DNA of 28,138 bases from HB2-32-21 sp040235495 (GTDB taxonomy: Bacteria > Pseudomonadota > Gammaproteobacteria > Pseudomonadales > Porticoccaceae), in contig JBECKV010000010.1 of the NCBI GenBank assembly GCA_040235495.1, forward strand, positions 1-28,138, in the 5' to 3' direction. Position numbers and translations under genes: made by a program. Below, piece by piece: positions 1 through 7,109 of this stretch. The first letter of the stretch is position 1. Every line of letters begins with the position of its first letter. Below the pieces are notes generated by a model, which saw nothing but the letters and a program-made list of their open reading frames with translations, was not told the origin of the DNA and made no database searches.

Positions 1-2
1 CC

Positions 3-143
3 GAAAAAAGAGGTATGGGTGACTACAACGTGCCCGTCACCTTTGGCGGCGTCACGTTCAATCCCGGCGAATATGTCTACGCCGACAGCAACGGCGTGGT
101 GGTGTCAGCGCGGCCATTGGTGGCGCCGAAGTCGACCCGCTAG
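3..143 (+). CDS. rraA: RraA-family protein, C-terminal fragment (5' end outside window)
   Basis: The reading frame enters from the left edge and ends at the TAG at 141-143. The visible 46 residues contain VPVTFGGVTFNPGEYVYAD followed by NGVVVS, which matches the C-terminal strand region of RraA-family proteins (regulator of RNase E activity A, and the related 4-hydroxy-4-methyl-2-oxoglutarate aldolase/dimethylmenaquinone methyltransferase-like fold). RraA itself binds RNase E and inhibits it. Family members that are aldolases need catalytic residues lying upstream of this fragment, so the choice between regulator and aldolase cannot be made here. The family assignment is fairly secure; the exact role is not. 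Confidence 0.75.
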   Translation, partial: EKRGMGDYNVPVTFGGVTFNPGEYVYADSNGVVVSARPLVAPKSTR

Positions 144-420
144 CCGGCATTTTGTGCTTGACGGTAGCGTTTTCCCTTGCTCGCCCGCCGATTTTGACGA
201 GGTCAAGGGCGCTCATGACGGTGGCCGGTCGGGAGTGAGGCGGGTGCGATATGCCAGCGATGAAGGTTGTTCCAGAAACTCGAATCAAGGCCCGGTATTG
301 ATCGGCAGGGCACCCGAATCCGTAGCCTGGGCATGGGCTTTCATGCTACTTTTTCGCGATGAATCGGAAAGCCATAATCGACCTCGAAGGTGACTCTTTT
401 CCGCTGGTGACGGATGTGCA
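144..420. other. Intergenic region between rraA-like gene and MCE transport operon
   Basis: About 277 bases with no convincing gene. Open frames here overlap the rraA-like gene in other frames and resemble no protein I know. A promoter for the downstream operon is expected; a CATAAT at 373-378 is a possible -10 box, but the bases about 17 upstream make only a poor -35. I see no clear terminator for the upstream gene. Confidence 0.3.
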
Positions 421-1536
421 ATGAATCAGGATCAGCGGACGCCGAACCTGTTGTCGGGGCCTGATAGCTGGCGCCTCGAGGGTGACTGGACCCTGACGAC
501 CCTGGCGCCGCGGCTACCGACCTTGCAACGCCAATTGACTGCCGCCGGCCGGGGCGGGTGCTGGGATCTGAGTGCTGTCGATGGGCTCGATAGCGGCGGT
601 GGCCTGTTGCTCCTTGAGGCCTGGGGCGGTGAGTTGCCCGCTGAACTCAAAGCCGAGCCGCGACATCGGCGCTTGCTGGAAGAATTAGTTGCCACGCCAC
701 TTTCCGCGGCGCGGCGCCGACGACTGTTTTCGATGCATGGCTCGATTACTACACTTGGCGAGCGGGTACTGGGGCTGGCTGACCTTGTCATCGACATAGT
801 AACGCTGTTTGGTCGATTGCTGCTGGCGCTGATGGGGGCGATAGTTGCCCCGCGACGCCTGCCGCTGCGTGAATTGTCGGCGACTTTGTACCGTGCGGGT
901 TTGCAGGCACTGCCGATCACCGGTCTGGTGGGCCTGTTGATTGGCATCGTACTCAGTTATCTGTCGGCCCTGCAGTTGCGGCTGTTTGGTGCCGAAGCTT
1001 TTATCGTCAATCTGGTAGGACTATCAACCGCCCGTGAATTGGGCCCCTTGCTGGGAGCGATTCTGGTGGCCGGGCGCAGTGGCTCGGCGATGACCGCGCA
1101 GCTGGGCATGATGCGTCTGACCGAGGAACTGGATGCGCTGCGGGTTCTTGGCGTGTCGCCGTTTCAGAGACTGATCATGCCCAGGGTCCTGGGCCTCGGC
1201 CTGCTCATGCCGCTGATCGCTTTCTGGACCAGCGTCTGCGGCATCCTCGGTGGCATGGTGATTGCCGATCTGGAACTGGGTATTAGCTATGGCCAGTTTG
1301 CCACCAGCCTGCCGGGTGCCATCCCCAGCGGCACCTATTGGCTGTCCTTGTGCAAGGCGGTGGTTTTCGGTCTCGCGGTCGGTGCCATTGCCTGCTGCTA
1401 CGGTTTGCGAGTGCAGCCGAATACAGCGAGTCTCGGTATGCAGACGACCGGTTCGGTGGTCGCCAGTATCACTGTGGTGATCCTGCTGGATGCGGTTTTC
1501 GCGGTGGCCTTTCGGCAGATGGGCTGGCATGGCTGA
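421..1536 (+). CDS. MlaE-family lipid ABC transporter permease with N-terminal STAS-like domain
   Basis: Integral membrane permease of an MCE-type ABC transporter, predicted to move phospholipid or another lipid between inner and outer membrane. Residues about 15-105 are soluble and look like a STAS (MlaB-like) domain. From about residue 115 the protein becomes hydrophobic and carries the MlaE/PF02405 signature region (GLVGLLIGIVLSY, then ARELGPLLGAILVAGRSGSAMTA and EELDALRVLGVSP). At 371 aa it is longer than E. coli MlaE (about 260 aa) because of the fused N-terminal domain, which would replace a separate MlaB. The ATG start has only a weak ribosome site, but no better start fits the domain. 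It is the first gene of a tight four-gene operon and overlaps the ATPase gene by 8 bases. The architecture resembles Pseudomonas PA3211. Confidence 0.9.
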   Translation: MNQDQRTPNLLSGPDSWRLEGDWTLTTLAPRLPTLQRQLTAAGRGGCWDLSAVDGLDSGGGLLLLEAWGGELPAELKAEPRHRRLLEELVATPLSAARRRRLFSMHGSITTLGERVLGLADLVIDIVTLFGRLLLALMGAIVAPRRLPLRELSATLYRAGLQALPITGLVGLLIGIVLSYLSALQLRLFGAEAFIVNLVGLSTARELGPLLGAILVAGRSGSAMTAQLGMMRLTEELDALRVLGVSPFQRLIMPRVLGLGLLMPLIAFWTSVCGILGGMVIADLELGISYGQFATSLPGAIPSGTYWLSLCKAVVFGLAVGAIACCYGLRVQPNTASLGMQTTGSVVASITVVILLDAVFAVAFRQMGWHG

Positions 1537-2299
1537 GCACCTCGTCGAGTTGCGTGGTATCGTCACCCGTTTTGGCAAACGGGTCATCCACGATGGCGTC
1601 GATCTGGATGTGCGTCGGGGCGAGGTACTGGCCTTGGTTGGGGGCTCGGGCAGTGGCAAAACGACCCTGCTGCGAGCAATGATTGGTCTGGCGCGACCGA
1701 CCAGTGGCGTGGTGCGGGTGTTTGGCCGGTCGCTAAACGATTTAACCGCCAACGAAGCGGCCGCGCTGCGCCGTCGCTGGGGGGTGCTGTTTCAGCATGG
1801 CGCGCTGTTTACCGCCCTTACAGTGGCTGAAAACGTAGCATTTCCGCTGCGCGAAACCGCCGCATTGCCGCCCTGGCTGATAGATCGATTGGTGGCGCGC
1901 AAGCTCCAGCAGGTCGGATTGGCGCCGGAGGCCGCGGACTTGCTGCCCGCAGCGCTTTCAGGTGGCATGATCAAACGTACCGGGCTTGCCAGGGCGCTGG
2001 CCCTCGAACCTGAATTGCTGCTACTCGATGAACCCACATCCGGCCTTGACCCCGTTGCCAGCGAGCATTTTGTCAGTCTGATTCGCCAGCTTCGCGACGA
2101 TTTAGGCTTGACGGTGGTACTGGTCACCCACGATCTGGATACCATTCACGACCTGTGTGATCGAATCGCGGTGCTGGCTGACCGCAGTGTCGTAGCCCTG
2201 GGTAGTCTCGCGCAGGTCAGCGCCGTGGAGCATCCGTTTATCCATGACTATTTCCTCGGCACCCGTGGTGGCCGCCGGGTTCTCGACAGGAGCGACTGA
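1529..2299 (+). CDS. MlaF-like ABC transporter ATP-binding protein
   Basis: Cytoplasmic ATPase that would drive the lipid permease encoded just upstream. All ABC hallmarks are visible: Walker A GGSGSGKT (residues 38-45), Q-loop FQHG near residue 89, signature LSGGM (143-147, with the MIKR continuation typical of the MlaF branch), Walker B LLLLDEP (163-169), and a switch histidine in VTHD. The length of 256 aa is normal for MlaF-type subunits. I chose the ATG at 1529, which overlaps the permease stop and begins MAEHLVEL, over an in-frame start 39 bases further upstream because homologues begin at about this point. The overlap suggests translational coupling. Substrate identity is inferred from family only. 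Confidence 0.92.
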   Translation: MAEHLVELRGIVTRFGKRVIHDGVDLDVRRGEVLALVGGSGSGKTTLLRAMIGLARPTSGVVRVFGRSLNDLTANEAAALRRRWGVLFQHGALFTALTVAENVAFPLRETAALPPWLIDRLVARKLQQVGLAPEAADLLPAALSGGMIKRTGLARALALEPELLLLDEPTSGLDPVASEHFVSLIRQLRDDLGLTVVLVTHDLDTIHDLCDRIAVLADRSVVALGSLAQVSAVEHPFIHDYFLGTRGGRRVLDRSD

Positions 2300-2300
2300 C

Positions 2301-3248
2301 GTGGAACGCAATGCCTTCGCCTTCGCCACCGGTCTGTTCGTGCTGGTGTTTGGTCTTGGAATACTCGTCACCTCTCGCTGGCTGGCGGGACCCGAGGCGA
2401 TGAGTAGACCCTATCTCGTGGTTACCGAATCCTCGGTGGCGGGATTATCGCCGTTCTCGAAAGTGTATTTTCGTGGTGTTGAAGTGGGTCAAGTGACCGA
2501 TATCGATTTTGCCACCGACGGCTCACGCGATATCGTGATTCGTATCGCGCTGCAGCGCCCGGTGCCGGTCACGGTCAACACCTACGCAGTACTAAAATCT
2601 CAGGGTTTGACGGGTCTCGCCTTTATCGAATTGCTGGATGATGGCCCGACTGATGCGCCGCAGCTACCCACCGGTGAGACGGAGCCGGCACGCATAGTCA
2701 TGCGTCCCTCTTTGCTCGAGTCTTTTCAGGCGGTCGGGCAGGGAATCGCTGAGCAGATCCAGCGCCTGGTCGGCAATATCAACAAGTTATTGACGCCTGA
2801 AAACAGTGCGCGGCTGGTTAGCATTATCGAAAACATCGAATCCCTGACAGGGCATCTCGACGCTTTAGTGCGGGCTAGCCAACCGGCGATTGCCCGTCTC
2901 GAGCCGCTCGCGCGAAGTAGCGAGGACGCGTTTGGTCAGGCGAGCCTGACCCTGAAAACCTTTGATGATACCTTGAAAATTCTGGAGGCCCGCCTGACTC
3001 AGGCCGAGGCGCTGATCGGTAAATCCGAGGCTGTAGTGGGCCAATCGCAAACGACACTGAATGAGTTTGGCGCCCAGGTCAACGACAGGGTGTTACCTGA
3101 ACTTGAAAATGCACTCGGAGCCGTCAGCGCCGCCGCGCGACGTATCGAGCAACTTACTCGGAGTCTGGAACAAAATCCTCCAGCCCTGCTGCGCGGCCAA
3201 ACCTCGCCACGGCCAGGCCCTGGAGAAAGCGGATACCAGGGAGGCTGA
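2301..3248 (+). CDS. MCE-domain (MlaD-like) substrate-binding protein
   Basis: Membrane-anchored periplasmic lipid-binding subunit. One N-terminal transmembrane helix (about residues 9-27) is followed by a single MCE domain (about 38-115; the LSPFSKVYFRGVEVGQVTDI stretch is diagnostic). A long helical, probably coiled-coil C-terminal part rich in LEPLARS-type repeats extends to about residue 300. At 315 aa it is longer than E. coli MlaD (about 183 aa) and resembles single-MCE proteins with needle-like helical extensions. The start is taken as GTG at 2301, preceded by AGGAG at 2288-2292 and one base after the ATPase stop; an ATG further upstream lies inside the ATPase gene. It would bridge the permease and the lipoprotein encoded next. 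Confidence 0.9.
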   Translation: MERNAFAFATGLFVLVFGLGILVTSRWLAGPEAMSRPYLVVTESSVAGLSPFSKVYFRGVEVGQVTDIDFATDGSRDIVIRIALQRPVPVTVNTYAVLKSQGLTGLAFIELLDDGPTDAPQLPTGETEPARIVMRPSLLESFQAVGQGIAEQIQRLVGNINKLLTPENSARLVSIIENIESLTGHLDALVRASQPAIARLEPLARSSEDAFGQASLTLKTFDDTLKILEARLTQAEALIGKSEAVVGQSQTTLNEFGAQVNDRVLPELENALGAVSAAARRIEQLTRSLEQNPPALLRGQTSPRPGPGESGYQGG

Positions 3249-3249
3249 C

Positions 3250-3831
3250 ATGTTGCGACCGTTATTTTTTGCGGCGATCGCCGCTCTGACGATAGGCTGT
3301 AGTGTGTTGCCACCGGTGCTGCCGCCGGCCACTGTGCACGATCTCGGGGCGCCTTCCGAAACCCAGTCGCTGGCGCCGCCCTGCGATCCGGTAGTCGCGG
3401 TAAGCGCCCCGGACTGGCTTGATGATGGCGCGATTCTCTACCGGCCGGATCAGGGTACGCAGCTGGCTGCTTACCGTGATCATCGCTGGGTCGCGCCACC
3501 TTCCGCGCTGTTGAGCGAGCGCTTGCGCGGCCTGCTGCCTGCGCCAAAAAAAGAGGGGCAGCCCCGTTGCTGGTTGGACCTGTCGATCACGGCTTTCGAG
3601 CAAGGCTTTACCGTGGATGGCAACGCCACGGCCATGATTGCCGCCAGAGCCAGACTCAGCGCTGGCCGCGCCGGGCCAACCCTGGCCAGCGCTGATTTTA
3701 TGCATAGAGAGCCGAGTCTCACGCCTGACGTTCAGGGCGGAATTCCGTCGCTGGCGGCCGCTATGAAAGCCTTGGCAGAGCAGGTGGCGGCGTGGCTTGT
3801 GAATGTCGCGCAGGAGGCGGAGTGGGAATGA
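3250..3831 (+). CDS. ABC-type transport auxiliary lipoprotein (PqiC/PF03886-like)
   Basis: Predicted outer-membrane lipoprotein partner of the MCE system. It starts at ATG 3250, one base after the MCE stop. The signal peptide runs to a near-consensus lipobox TIGC, with Cys17 the acylated residue. The remaining 176 residues contain WLDDGAILYR and WVAPPSALLSERL, typical of the ABC_trans_aux/DUF330 family to which PqiC (YmbA) belongs. Family members sit at the end of MCE operons and are thought to complete the periplasm-spanning lipid conduit. An in-frame upstream extension lies inside the MCE gene and lacks a signal sequence, so it was rejected. There is no obvious terminator on this strand. 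Confidence 0.85.
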   Translation: MLRPLFFAAIAALTIGCSVLPPVLPPATVHDLGAPSETQSLAPPCDPVVAVSAPDWLDDGAILYRPDQGTQLAAYRDHRWVAPPSALLSERLRGLLPAPKKEGQPRCWLDLSITAFEQGFTVDGNATAMIAARARLSAGRAGPTLASADFMHREPSLTPDVQGGIPSLAAAMKALAEQVAAWLVNVAQEAEWE

Positions 3832-3865
3832 AGCCAGCTCGAATACCTATAGGCACATATAAAGT

Positions 3866-3906
3866 TGCACACAAAAACACATGCACAAAAAGTCACGCAC
3901 AAAAAA
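3866..3906. repeat. Short degenerate GCAC-A-run repeats
   Basis: Three loosely repeated blocks of GCAC followed by CA and/or a run of five to six A lie between the lipoprotein gene and the terminator hairpin. They make an unusually A-rich strip in an otherwise GC-rich window. On the minus strand they supply T-runs after the hairpin at 3907-3924. Confidence 0.4.
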
Positions 3907-3924
3907 GGCCAGCGCTAGCTGGCC
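3900..3924 (-). terminator. Rho-independent terminator for the minus-strand secreted-protein gene
   Basis: A perfect 7-bp stem, GGCCAGC (3907-3913) with GCTGGCC (3918-3924) and a 4-base loop, is followed on the minus strand by a run of six T. It lies 20 bases beyond the stop codon of the gene ending at 3945. On the plus strand no T-run follows, so it acts for the minus-strand gene. Confidence 0.85.
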
Positions 3925-3944
3925 TCAGGCAGTAGTGGCGTTAT

Positions 3945-5024
3945 TCAACGCGCGGCCATTTCTTCTTTTTCCATTTGTCGTGCACCTTTAAGCATGCCGG
4001 CCATGGCGTAATTGCCCTCGTGGCAGGCGTATTCAAACATCTGGTTATCGGTGGCCCTGAGCGGGATCACGGCGGTAAAGGGCCGGATGAAGGTTTGCGG
4101 ATCAATCACGGTATATTCGTAAGCTATCCGGGTGTCGCTGATACGGGTAAATTTTTCCACCAGCTTAAGGAATTTTCCGGTACCGACCGCGCCGCTCATG
4201 GTGGGGTCGTCAATGGAGAAAGGCATCTGGAAAGCCGGGAGCTTGTCGGTGAAATTGGTGGTGGTGATGACCAGGGTTTCGCCGTCCCAGTGCCCTCGCG
4301 CATCGCCGGACCACTCGGTCATTTCCGCGGGCAGATGAGGACTGTCATCCAGCGGCACAATGCGGAAAGTGTGTACCATTTCGGTGACCAGCGCCACATG
4401 GTCGGGCGTCTGAAAGATGCGCAGATTGTTGTTATAGGCGCTGGGCATCAGTGGTGGTCCGGCGTTAAAGCCAACCAGGCAGCGTTCCGACAAGCCGAGG
4501 TATTCGGGGCCGGCGGGGCGGAAGGTGCCCATGCCCAGAGACCCGATCTCGCGCACGGGCGGAATACGCCGCCGGCTTTCTTCCATGGCTTCCAGCGCCT
4601 GGGGCGTGAGCGCGGGTATTCGACCATCGGCGGGATCCATGATTAGCGAAGTGCGGCGGTCTTCATTGATTTCAGTGCCGAAATCCCACCAGAAATTGTT
4701 GTAAGCGGCTTCCACGTCGAAAGCGGCGGGAATGTCGCTCTGGTTGTCGACATCGGTTCTGGCCACCGCCTGCTGTCGAAAAGCTTCCGCTTCTTCCTTG
4801 GTAAATACGGCCTTGTCGCCGAGAGCCTTGGGGCGTTCCAGTGGCGTCAGTGTGCGGAAATCCCAGATGCCCTGGAGATCGGGGTGGCCGTGAGAGGTAC
4901 GGGGTGCCTGGTATTCATTGCCAGTGGCGGTCCCCGTCATCAACAGGCATGAAACGAATGCAAGCAGCGTAATCCGCGCCGCGCGTGGTAATGCGCGTGG
5001 TGATGGTAGTTGCAGGGTATTCAT
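3945..5024 (-). CDS. Secreted protein of unknown function with GHPDLQGIW motif
   Basis: A 359-aa exported protein I cannot assign to a function. The start is the ATG at 5024, preceded on the minus strand by a strong GGAGGG five bases upstream; a start 13 codons further upstream lacks this. Residues about 1-37 form a signal peptide (basic n-region, hydrophobic LLAFVSCLLM, small residues TATG before cleavage). The mature N-terminus carries GHPDLQGIWDFRTLTPLERP, a motif I recall from large families of uncharacterised secreted proteins in marine gammaproteobacteria and Acidobacteria. The C-terminal half has repeated polar/aromatic segments (WDGETLVITTTNF; DTRIAYEYTV) suggesting a beta-rich fold. 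It is a single gene with its own terminator, next to an SDR gene on the same strand. Any link to the neighbouring catabolic genes is inferred from position. Confidence 0.75.
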   Translation of the reverse strand: MNTLQLPSPRALPRAARITLLAFVSCLLMTGTATGNEYQAPRTSHGHPDLQGIWDFRTLTPLERPKALGDKAVFTKEEAEAFRQQAVARTDVDNQSDIPAAFDVEAAYNNFWWDFGTEINEDRRTSLIMDPADGRIPALTPQALEAMEESRRRIPPVREIGSLGMGTFRPAGPEYLGLSERCLVGFNAGPPLMPSAYNNNLRIFQTPDHVALVTEMVHTFRIVPLDDSPHLPAEMTEWSGDARGHWDGETLVITTTNFTDKLPAFQMPFSIDDPTMSGAVGTGKFLKLVEKFTRISDTRIAYEYTVIDPQTFIRPFTAVIPLRATDNQMFEYACHEGNYAMAGMLKGARQMEKEEMAAR

Positions 5025-5072
5025 CCGACCCTCCGTAGGCACTGAGTTGCTAATTAATAACAATTACGTCAA

Positions 5073-5089
5073 GGTCTTTACTATAGACC
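5073..5089. promoter_or_regulatory. Candidate operator dyad upstream of the secreted-protein gene
   Basis: A 17-base dyad with outer arms GGTCT and AGACC extends to 7 of 8 matching positions per arm around a central C. It lies about 49-65 bases upstream of the start codon at 5024, where a transcription factor could bind. No factor can be named. Confidence 0.3.
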
Positions 5090-5212
5090 AAAAGCGGGTC
5101 CCGGTGGTGTTATCGATACCTGTTTTGACGCCGGTGGACTTGCGCCTCGATAGCACGGACGAAGGTTTACGGGTTTGCCGGCGTGCGGCAGCGACTCCTC
5201 GCCCGAGCCGGA

Positions 5213-5258
5213 CGGGCATGCCCAGGCCTAACGGGCATGCCTAAGCCTAAAGGGCATG
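5213..5258. repeat. 19-bp tandem repeat, about 2.4 copies
   Basis: Unit CGGGCATGCCCAGGCCTAA at 5213-5231 is repeated as CGGGCATGCCTAAGCCTAA at 5232-5250 (two differences), with a partial third copy (AGGGCATG) from 5251. It is intergenic. Confidence 0.75.
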
Positions 5259-5359
5259 GATGGCGCCAATCAGGACATCTGGAATCAGGGCATAAAGGTA
5301 TATACATATAAGGTATATAAAAGCCGGTTGGGACTCTCATATGCCAGGAGTTTAGTTGT

Positions 5360-5385
5360 GCCGGGCCGAGGGTGCTTAGCCCGGC
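5360..5385 (-). terminator. Possible weak terminator hairpin over the SDR stop codon
   Basis: GCCGGGC (5360-5366) pairs with GCCCGGC (5379-5385) around a 12-base loop that contains the SDR stop codon. No T-run follows on the minus strand, so termination would be inefficient or rho-assisted. Confidence 0.3.
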
Positions 5386-6125
5386 AGATACAGACCGCCA
5401 TTGACGTGCAGGGTCTGGCCGGTGACGTAGGACGACTCCTCCGAGCAGAAGAAGGCCACCGCACCGGCGATTTCCTCCGGTTTGCCGCTGCGACCCGCCG
5501 GCACCTGGGCTAGCATTTTTTGGTACTCTGATTCTGGCAATACGCCTTCCAGCCGCCCATGCCAGATAATGCCCGGCGCGATGACATTGACGGTGACACC
5601 GTGTTTGGCCAGGTCCAGGGCGACGGAGCGGGTGTAGCCGGTGACCGCGGCTTTAGCGGCTGCGTAAGGCGACTGTCCGACACCGGGATGGTAGGCGTAA
5701 AGGGAGGCAAAGTTGACCACACGGCCAAAGCCGCGGTCGACCATGTCCTTGCTGAACGCGCGCGTCATAAAAAAGGTACCGTCGGCGTTAACCGCCATAA
5801 CGCGCTTCCAGCTTTTGGAGTCCATTTCCCAGGGTTTGGCGTTGGCCTGGATACCGGCATTGTTGATCAGGTAGGCGACGTTGATGCCTTGGGCCGCAAG
5901 CTTTTCGCTCAAGGTGGCGATCTGGTCTTCCTTGGTGACATCCAAAGGATAAAAGGTGAATTTGGCCCGCTCTTCCAGGCTCAGGTTGGCATCGATCCAG
6001 GGGTCGGCGTCTTCCGCCCTGCGGTCGGTGCCGATAACGTCGATGCCTGCCGCGATCAGGCGTTTGGTAATGGCGGTGCCCAGGCCGCCGATGGCGCCGG
6101 TGACGATGGCGTGACCTCTGTTCAT
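5376..6125 (-). CDS. SDR-family NAD(P)-dependent oxidoreductase
   Basis: Classical short-chain dehydrogenase/reductase, 249 aa. Visible motifs are the cofactor glycine motif TGAIGGLG (9-16), NNAG (88-91), catalytic Ser141, and the active-site YAAAK with Tyr154 and Lys158. An aspartate ends the second strand (GTD), favouring NAD(H) over NADP(H), by general SDR rules. The ATG start follows GGAGGAAA on the minus strand. It could be a 3-hydroxyacyl or hydroxysteroid-type dehydrogenase; the substrate cannot be predicted. It is transcribed divergently from a second SDR (start 6312) across a 186-bp shared promoter region and lies in a block with a crotonase and a thioesterase, so a role in acyl-CoA or alicyclic alcohol oxidation is plausible. 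Confidence 0.88.
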   Translation of the reverse strand: MNRGHAIVTGAIGGLGTAITKRLIAAGIDVIGTDRRAEDADPWIDANLSLEERAKFTFYPLDVTKEDQIATLSEKLAAQGINVAYLINNAGIQANAKPWEMDSKSWKRVMAVNADGTFFMTRAFSKDMVDRGFGRVVNFASLYAYHPGVGQSPYAAAKAAVTGYTRSVALDLAKHGVTVNVIAPGIIWHGRLEGVLPESEYQKMLAQVPAGRSGKPEEIAGAVAFFCSEESSYVTGQTLHVNGGLYLPG

Positions 6126-6311
6126 AGTGATTTCCTCCCGATGGATCAGCTAGTTGTTACTATGGAAAAAAAATGGTGCTGCCATTGGAGCAGTAATGCC
6201 CCGGCGCTGGCAAGTGGGGTTGAAGACGGACTAGGGGTTGGCACAGTTACGCGATGGGTGATCGTTACCGGTTAATGATAATCAGTTGTGAAACCAAGAG
6301 GAGGTAAAGAA
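6126..6311. promoter_or_regulatory. Divergent promoter region between two SDR genes
   Basis: A 186-bp shared upstream region with good ribosome sites at both ends (GGAGG for each gene). I see no confident -35/-10 pair. GTTAC occurs twice near 6247 and 6265, but no clean operator can be defined. Confidence 0.4.
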
Positions 6312-7094
6312 ATGAAAAGGCTGCTTGATAAAGTCGCTATTGTCACGGGGTCGGGACGGGGGATCGGCAAGGCGATCGCCAGCCACTACGCCCGCGAGGG
6401 TGCGACCGTGGTCATTGCCGAGCTAGACGAGGCGCTGGGCAAAAAACTGGAAAGCGAATTGACCAGCGGCGGCGGGAAAGCCGGATTCATAAGGACCGAC
6501 CTCAATAAACTGGCTGATATTGAGGCACTGATGACCTCGGTCAGCGGCCGTTATGGTCGTCTGGATATTCTGGTCAACAATGCGGCCGTGACCAAAAGTC
6601 TGGATTTTTTTGAGGTGACCGAGCGGGACTGGGATTGGATCCACAACCTCAATTCCAAGGGCCTGTTTTTCTGCATGCAGGCGGCAGCCCGGGTGATGAA
6701 GGAGCAGGGGGGAGGCAAAATCGTTAACATTGCCTCCATTGCCGGCAAGGGCTACCCGGCCACTTCAAACGTTGCTTATGCCGGGTCCAAGGGCGCGGCC
6801 ATCGCCATGACCCGTATCGGCGCCTCGTCCCTGGCCCGCTACAATATCAACGTCAATGCCATCTGCCCCGGCGTCACCCGCACGGAGCTGTATTACCAGG
6901 TGATGAAGGGTAAGGTGCAAAGCTCCGGAAAATCGGAGCAGGACATTATCGCGGCGCTGGACGCCAGCATTCCCATCCGGCGTTCCAATGAGCCGGAAGA
7001 CATTGCCGACCTGGCCGTGTTTCTGGCCTCGGATGAGTCACGCAATGTCACCGGCCAGTCCTGGAATGTCGATGGCGGTCTGATGTGGGATTGA
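6312..7094 (+). CDS. SDR-family NAD(P)-dependent oxidoreductase
   Basis: Second classical SDR of the block, 260 aa. It carries TGSGRGIG (12-19), NNAA (89-92, replacing the usual NNAG), catalytic Ser142, Tyr156 and Lys160 in YAGSK, and a C-terminal NVDGGLMWD typical of FabG- and sorbitol/glucose dehydrogenase-like enzymes. The start at ATG 6312 follows GAGGAGGTAAAG; an in-frame ATG eight codons earlier would overlap that ribosome site and was rejected. It likely oxidises a hydroxyl on a catabolic intermediate with NAD(P)+. It is convergent with the crotonase gene 15 bp downstream. The fold is certain; the substrate is unknown. Confidence 0.9.
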   Translation: MKRLLDKVAIVTGSGRGIGKAIASHYAREGATVVIAELDEALGKKLESELTSGGGKAGFIRTDLNKLADIEALMTSVSGRYGRLDILVNNAAVTKSLDFFEVTERDWDWIHNLNSKGLFFCMQAAARVMKEQGGGKIVNIASIAGKGYPATSNVAYAGSKGAAIAMTRIGASSLARYNINVNAICPGVTRTELYYQVMKGKVQSSGKSEQDIIAALDASIPIRRSNEPEDIADLAVFLASDESRNVTGQSWNVDGGLMWD

Positions 7095-7109
7095 GCAGCG
7101 GGTGAAGCT

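Larger units (their letters stand above)
5025..5375. other. 351-bp gene-free region with repeats and a candidate operator
   Basis: No gene is supported here. It holds a dyad at 5073-5089, a 19-bp tandem repeat at 5213-5258, a direct repeat of AAGGTATATA at 5295-5304 and 5310-5319 (period 15) in an AT-rich patch, and a GC-rich inverted repeat at 5360-5385. It serves as leader of the secreted-protein gene and trailer of the SDR gene, both on the minus strand. Confidence 0.5.

Noticed and set aside
19..393. Open frame of 124 codons overlapping the rraA-like end
   Set aside because: It overlaps the real rraA-like frame, has no family resemblance and continues into an intergenic stretch; it is best explained as a GC-rich chance frame.
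1024..1752. Minus-strand open frame of 242 codons under the permease and ATPase genes
   Set aside because: Composition is arginine/serine/histidine-rich as expected for the antisense of a GC-rich gene, and both plus-strand genes are clearly real.
5025..5375. Short plus-strand frames in the gap before the secreted-protein gene
   Set aside because: They run through the tandem repeat or into the antisense of the SDR gene and show no conserved protein features.
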